Of a stretch of DNA of 64,000 bases, positions 61,812 through 64,000 are shown one piece after another. Source of the stretch: JAJDIA01 sp031555145 (lineage in GTDB: Bacteria > Bacteroidota > Bacteroidia > Bacteroidales > Tannerellaceae); assembly GCA_031555145.1 (NCBI GenBank), contig JAVBUR010000027.1, positions 1-64,000 of the forward strand, written 5' to 3'. The notes under the pieces were generated by a model, which searched no databases, was not told the DNA's origin, and saw nothing but the letters and a program-made list of their open reading frames with translations. Made by a program: the position numbers and the translations under genes. Numbering within the stretch: position 1 is the first letter of the stretch; the number at the start of each line of letters is the position of its first letter.

Positions 61812-63176
61812 TCAGCTGGCCTTTTCTATCTCCACCTCCATCAGTCGATACAAATTACACTGCTTCCCTTTCTTTTTCTCGACCCCCATCGAGACCAGCA
61901 TACGTCCGAATTGGGTGGTGGTAACGCCGCGCATAATGGAGGAATGGGTAGAGCGCAGGCGTTCATAGAGTTTGAAGGCAGGAATCCATTGAGCTTCCTC
62001 GCCAACTTCCGGGATGCGGTAGAGGGATTGGAAAAGTTCGTGTTCCATGCCAATCTTCTGGTAGGGAGCGTTGTGGAGAAGGAGAGCGGATTCTTCGTCA
62101 GTCGTAAACCAATAAGGCTGGCCGGCAAGGAGTTCAGCTTTGAGTTGGGCGTATAGCTGGGTGTGGTCGATGGTAGAAACGTCGATTTTCGACTTTACTT
62201 CGATGCAGAGGAAGCGGCGGCTTCCGGTCGGATCGGTCAGGAGACTCGTTTGGTTGCTGGTGCCGATGAAGGAGGCGATGCGGGGCAACTCGGCGTAGTT
62301 CTTCTTGTAGGCTTTGCGGATGTTGATAGAGGGCATTTGCATGATGTTCTTGAGGGTGGTCATCTTTTTGTCGGAATACTTGTCCATCTCGTCGAGGTTG
62401 ATAAGACCGAAGGAGGCGAGTTTCTGCACAGCGCCGCCCTGGGCGTTGAGGTCGTAATGGTCGGTGTAATACATCTGCAAGGCGTCGGGCATCAGCAGTT
62501 TACAGAAAGTAGACTTGTGACGTCCCTGCCGACGGCTAATCAATACCGGGGCTACACTGTTTCCGTGCAGGTGATCCATTTCCATCCATTGCGCCGTGAG
62601 GGCACGCAGCCAAATATGAAAACCACTGACCCACAACGGCTCGTCGGAAACGCGCCGCGCCAACGCCTCCACCCGATCCTGTCCGTCCCACACGGGCAGG
62701 CCATCCATATACTGATGTATCGGGTGGTATGACGGAATCAGTAATGACCGCACATACCGCCGCACATCCCTGTCCCAACACGCAATGCCCTGTTGGTGTG
62801 CTTCAATGCAGATCGTATTTTCCTCCCGTTCGCCCAGTAGGCGAAAGGGCATCGCGCTACCTTTTCGCCGATACTCATTTGTTTCACTGATAGCATTGAA
62901 ACGAAATTCGTAAGCCATTTCGAAAAATTGCTCCAGTTCCTTCATCAACGTTTGTACCGAAGAAGGGGCTGTAGTTGATGGATCAGCCTCCGTCACCGTA
63001 CGACTGACGACTGACTGCCCCCTCCGTTCCGGTTTTGGCTGCGGCCCGACAACCGGCTGTACCAGCTCAATAGCCACCGGTGGCTGCACTGCCTCCTCCC
63101 CTTTCATTTTACGGATAAACCACTGTGTCCGAAGACGTTCATACACACGAATTGCTTTCAGCATGAGATTCTTCAT
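61812..63176 (-). CDS. VapE family (VirE) protein
   Basis: This 454-residue protein is started at MKNLMLKAIRVYERL (63176); the longer frame to 63290 would run through the repeated intergenic motifs and is unlikely. The VirE/VapE P-loop domain (PF05272) spans about residues 160-400: SRRQGRHKSTFCKLLMPD in the Walker A place, FGLINLDEMDKYSDKKM as Walker B, and FIGTSNQTSLLTDPTGSRRF as sensor. The C-terminus is helical. In Bacteroidales such genes often precede a HU-like gene and polysaccharide loci; a phage-satellite or mobile origin has also been proposed for VapE proteins. A HU-like gene does follow divergently. Confidence 0.88.
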   Translation of the reverse strand: MKNLMLKAIRVYERLRTQWFIRKMKGEEAVQPPVAIELVQPVVGPQPKPERRGQSVVSRTVTEADPSTTAPSSVQTLMKELEQFFEMAYEFRFNAISETNEYRRKGSAMPFRLLGEREENTICIEAHQQGIACWDRDVRRYVRSLLIPSYHPIHQYMDGLPVWDGQDRVEALARRVSDEPLWVSGFHIWLRALTAQWMEMDHLHGNSVAPVLISRRQGRHKSTFCKLLMPDALQMYYTDHYDLNAQGGAVQKLASFGLINLDEMDKYSDKKMTTLKNIMQMPSINIRKAYKKNYAELPRIASFIGTSNQTSLLTDPTGSRRFLCIEVKSKIDVSTIDHTQLYAQLKAELLAGQPYWFTTDEESALLLHNAPYQKIGMEHELFQSLYRIPEVGEEAQWIPAFKLYERLRSTHSSIMRGVTTTQFGRMLVSMGVEKKKGKQCNLYRLMEVEIEKAS

Positions 63177-63255
63177 TTTTTTGAGTTTTAAGATCAGGCT
63201 GCGAATATATAATCTGAAAGTTCGGTTTTGCAAATCTGATCGAGGGCCAAAGTAA

Positions 63256-63290
63256 CTATCGTCAACTACCGCATATTTTGTTGTCAACAT
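63256..63290. repeat. Inverted copies of the TGTTGAC motif
   Basis: CTATCGTCAAC (63256-63266) and TTGTCAACAT (63281-63290) are reverse complements of the GTTGACGATAG and ATGTTGACAA at 63517-63527 and 63537-63546. They face the 22-bp units on the other side of the intergenic region, so the motif occurs four times in two opposed pairs. One protein may bind all four. Confidence 0.6.
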
Positions 63291-63412
63291 GCCGTAGATT
63301 TATTACTTTTGTGCTGATGCTTTTTCCGTCTCACATTACTGAGATGGTTATTCTACGAAATTGGAATTATCATCTCACGGGTATGGAATCTTTGCCTCAT
63401 ATTTGTGGAACA

Positions 63413-63478
63413 AAGATTTCACGAATGCGAGACGGAAGTTTCACGAATGCGAGACGAAGATTCCATATTCGTGAGACG
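63413..63478. repeat. Three tandem 22-bp repeats
   Basis: Three units (63413-63434, 63435-63456, 63457-63478) each end in GAGACG and run without gaps. The first two share TTTCACGAATGCGAGACG exactly; the third is a variant with ATTCGTGAGACG. A 22-bp period is two helical turns. A plus-strand ORF over 63278-63586 is likely only a by-product of this repeat region. Confidence 0.8.
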
Positions 63479-63514
63479 AAAAGAGCATATTTATGTCTGA
63501 AAAAGGCCTTACTT

Positions 63515-63558
63515 ATGTTGACGATAGATCTGCCTGATGTTGACAATAGTTCTACAGG
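63515..63558. repeat. Two tandem 22-bp TGTTGAC repeats
   Basis: ATGTTGACGATAGATCTGC and ATGTTGACAATAGTTCTAC begin exactly 22 bases apart, the same period as the repeats at 63413. They lie 64-107 bases before the HU-like ATG, in the expected promoter region. Confidence 0.7.
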
Positions 63559-63621
63559 CAGGGAAGGTAAACGTATTGCGAATTAATTACATATTGTTTT
63601 ACTGTTAAAATCTTAATTATT

Positions 63622-64000
63622 ATGCCATTAGAGTACGACTTTTATGCCAATCCGGCTCCCTGGGGGAGCGACCAAAAGCCGAAACTGCATGCCCGCGTGA
63701 AGACCACCGGCACTACAAGTACGCAGAACCTGGCCGAACTGATCAAGGAATGGACTGCCTTATCGACTGCTGATGTAAAGGCGGCGCTTGATGCGCTGGC
63801 CAGGGCGATGGAGTTTGAACTTTCGTCGGGCCGACGGGTACATCTCGAAGGACTGGGTTACTTCAGTCTATCGCTCAGTTGCCCGCCCGTAGACTCACCC
63901 CGCGAGATACGCGCTGAGTCGGTGAAGATCAAGAATATCGTCTTCCGTCCCGATGTGGAATGGAAAGACCGGTTCCGCAGCGTAGATTTGGCAAAAGCAC
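63622..64000 (+). CDS. HU-like DNA-binding protein, partial
   Basis: The frame opens at ATG 63622 and stays open to the window edge (126 codons). It reads MPLEYDFYANPAPWG, then KLHARVKTTGTTSTQNLAEL, SSGRRVHLEGLGYFSLSLS and a basic VKIKNIVFRPD. This is the Bacteroidales HU/IHF-like protein with a long N-terminal and C-terminal tail, where the ELSSGRRVHLEGLGYF block matches the HU strand region. It binds DNA, likely with a structural role. It is divergent from VapE and preceded by 22-bp repeats that it or another protein may recognise. Confidence 0.85.
   Translation, partial: MPLEYDFYANPAPWGSDQKPKLHARVKTTGTTSTQNLAELIKEWTALSTADVKAALDALARAMEFELSSGRRVHLEGLGYFSLSLSCPPVDSPREIRAESVKIKNIVFRPDVEWKDRFRSVDLAKA

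Noticed and set aside
61812..63290. The longest VapE frame, starting at 63290
   Set aside because: The first 38 codons run through repeated intergenic motifs, and the Met at 63176 gives the usual MKNLMLK start.
63278..63586. A 102-codon plus-strand ORF between VapE and HU-like genes
   Set aside because: It spans the 22-bp tandem repeats and has no recognisable domain; it is better explained as repeat DNA.

Overview
The window comes from a Bacteroidales chromosome, most likely Parabacteroides or a close relative. The support is a SusC/SusD pair with an ECF sigma factor and FecR regulator, many outer-membrane lipoproteins with short lipoboxes, TAnnTTTG-type -7 promoter elements, and a VapE plus HU-like pair of the kind found beside surface-polysaccharide loci in this order. 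No rRNA, tRNA, CRISPR array or intact transposase was seen. The genus is an inference; a marker-gene search would settle it.

Layout. 1-3072 (+ strand): AraC regulator, VOC protein, then an overlapping methyltransferase/acetyltransferase pair. 3201-7458 (-): a GH13 alpha-glucosidase-like enzyme and a PHP-GT4 fusion, overlapping. 7657-8582 (+): a promoter, a leader with an internal hairpin and a small lipoprotein, followed by the tail of a lost metallopeptidase. 8753-19573 (-): a mannose-glycan cluster (GH38, MFS transporter, GH92, ROK kinase, long mannose-6-phosphate isomerase, six-hairpin glycosidase) with a divergent AraC regulator at 19742-20641. 21271-30024 (-): a polysaccharide utilisation locus in the order sigma, glycosidase, FecR, SusC, SusD. 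30643-37587 (-): a TetR-controlled exporter (TolC, HlyD adaptor, two ATPases, two permeases) with a 13-bp repeat array at its promoter.

37833-55735 (-) is the most unusual part: thirteen co-directional, closely spaced genes. Reading 5' to 3' they are an IclR regulator, a propeller protein with two CxxCH haem sites, a RidA/chorismatase-like protein, a cupin-like lipoprotein, a 1332-residue protein with two CxxCH sites and a SUMF1-like domain, a CcsB-CcsA cytochrome c synthase fusion, a VOC protein, DhaK, DhaL, an LsrF-like aldolase/thiolase, a propeller lipoprotein, a sodium:solute symporter and GH130. It reads as one pathway: haem proteins in the periplasm with their own maturation factor, then uptake, phosphorylation and carbon-carbon cleavage of a short keto-sugar-like compound in the cytoplasm. 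The substrate cannot be read from sequence.

55874-64000 is accessory DNA. It holds two gene remnants, a RhuM gene placed between an intact 5'-nucleotidase and a deleted copy of it, and an overlapping pair of a MazG-like pyrophosphohydrolase and a nuclease-helicase-S24 fusion, which is a candidate defence system. VapE follows, then a divergent intergenic region with two sets of 22-bp tandem repeats, and a HU-like gene that runs off the end.
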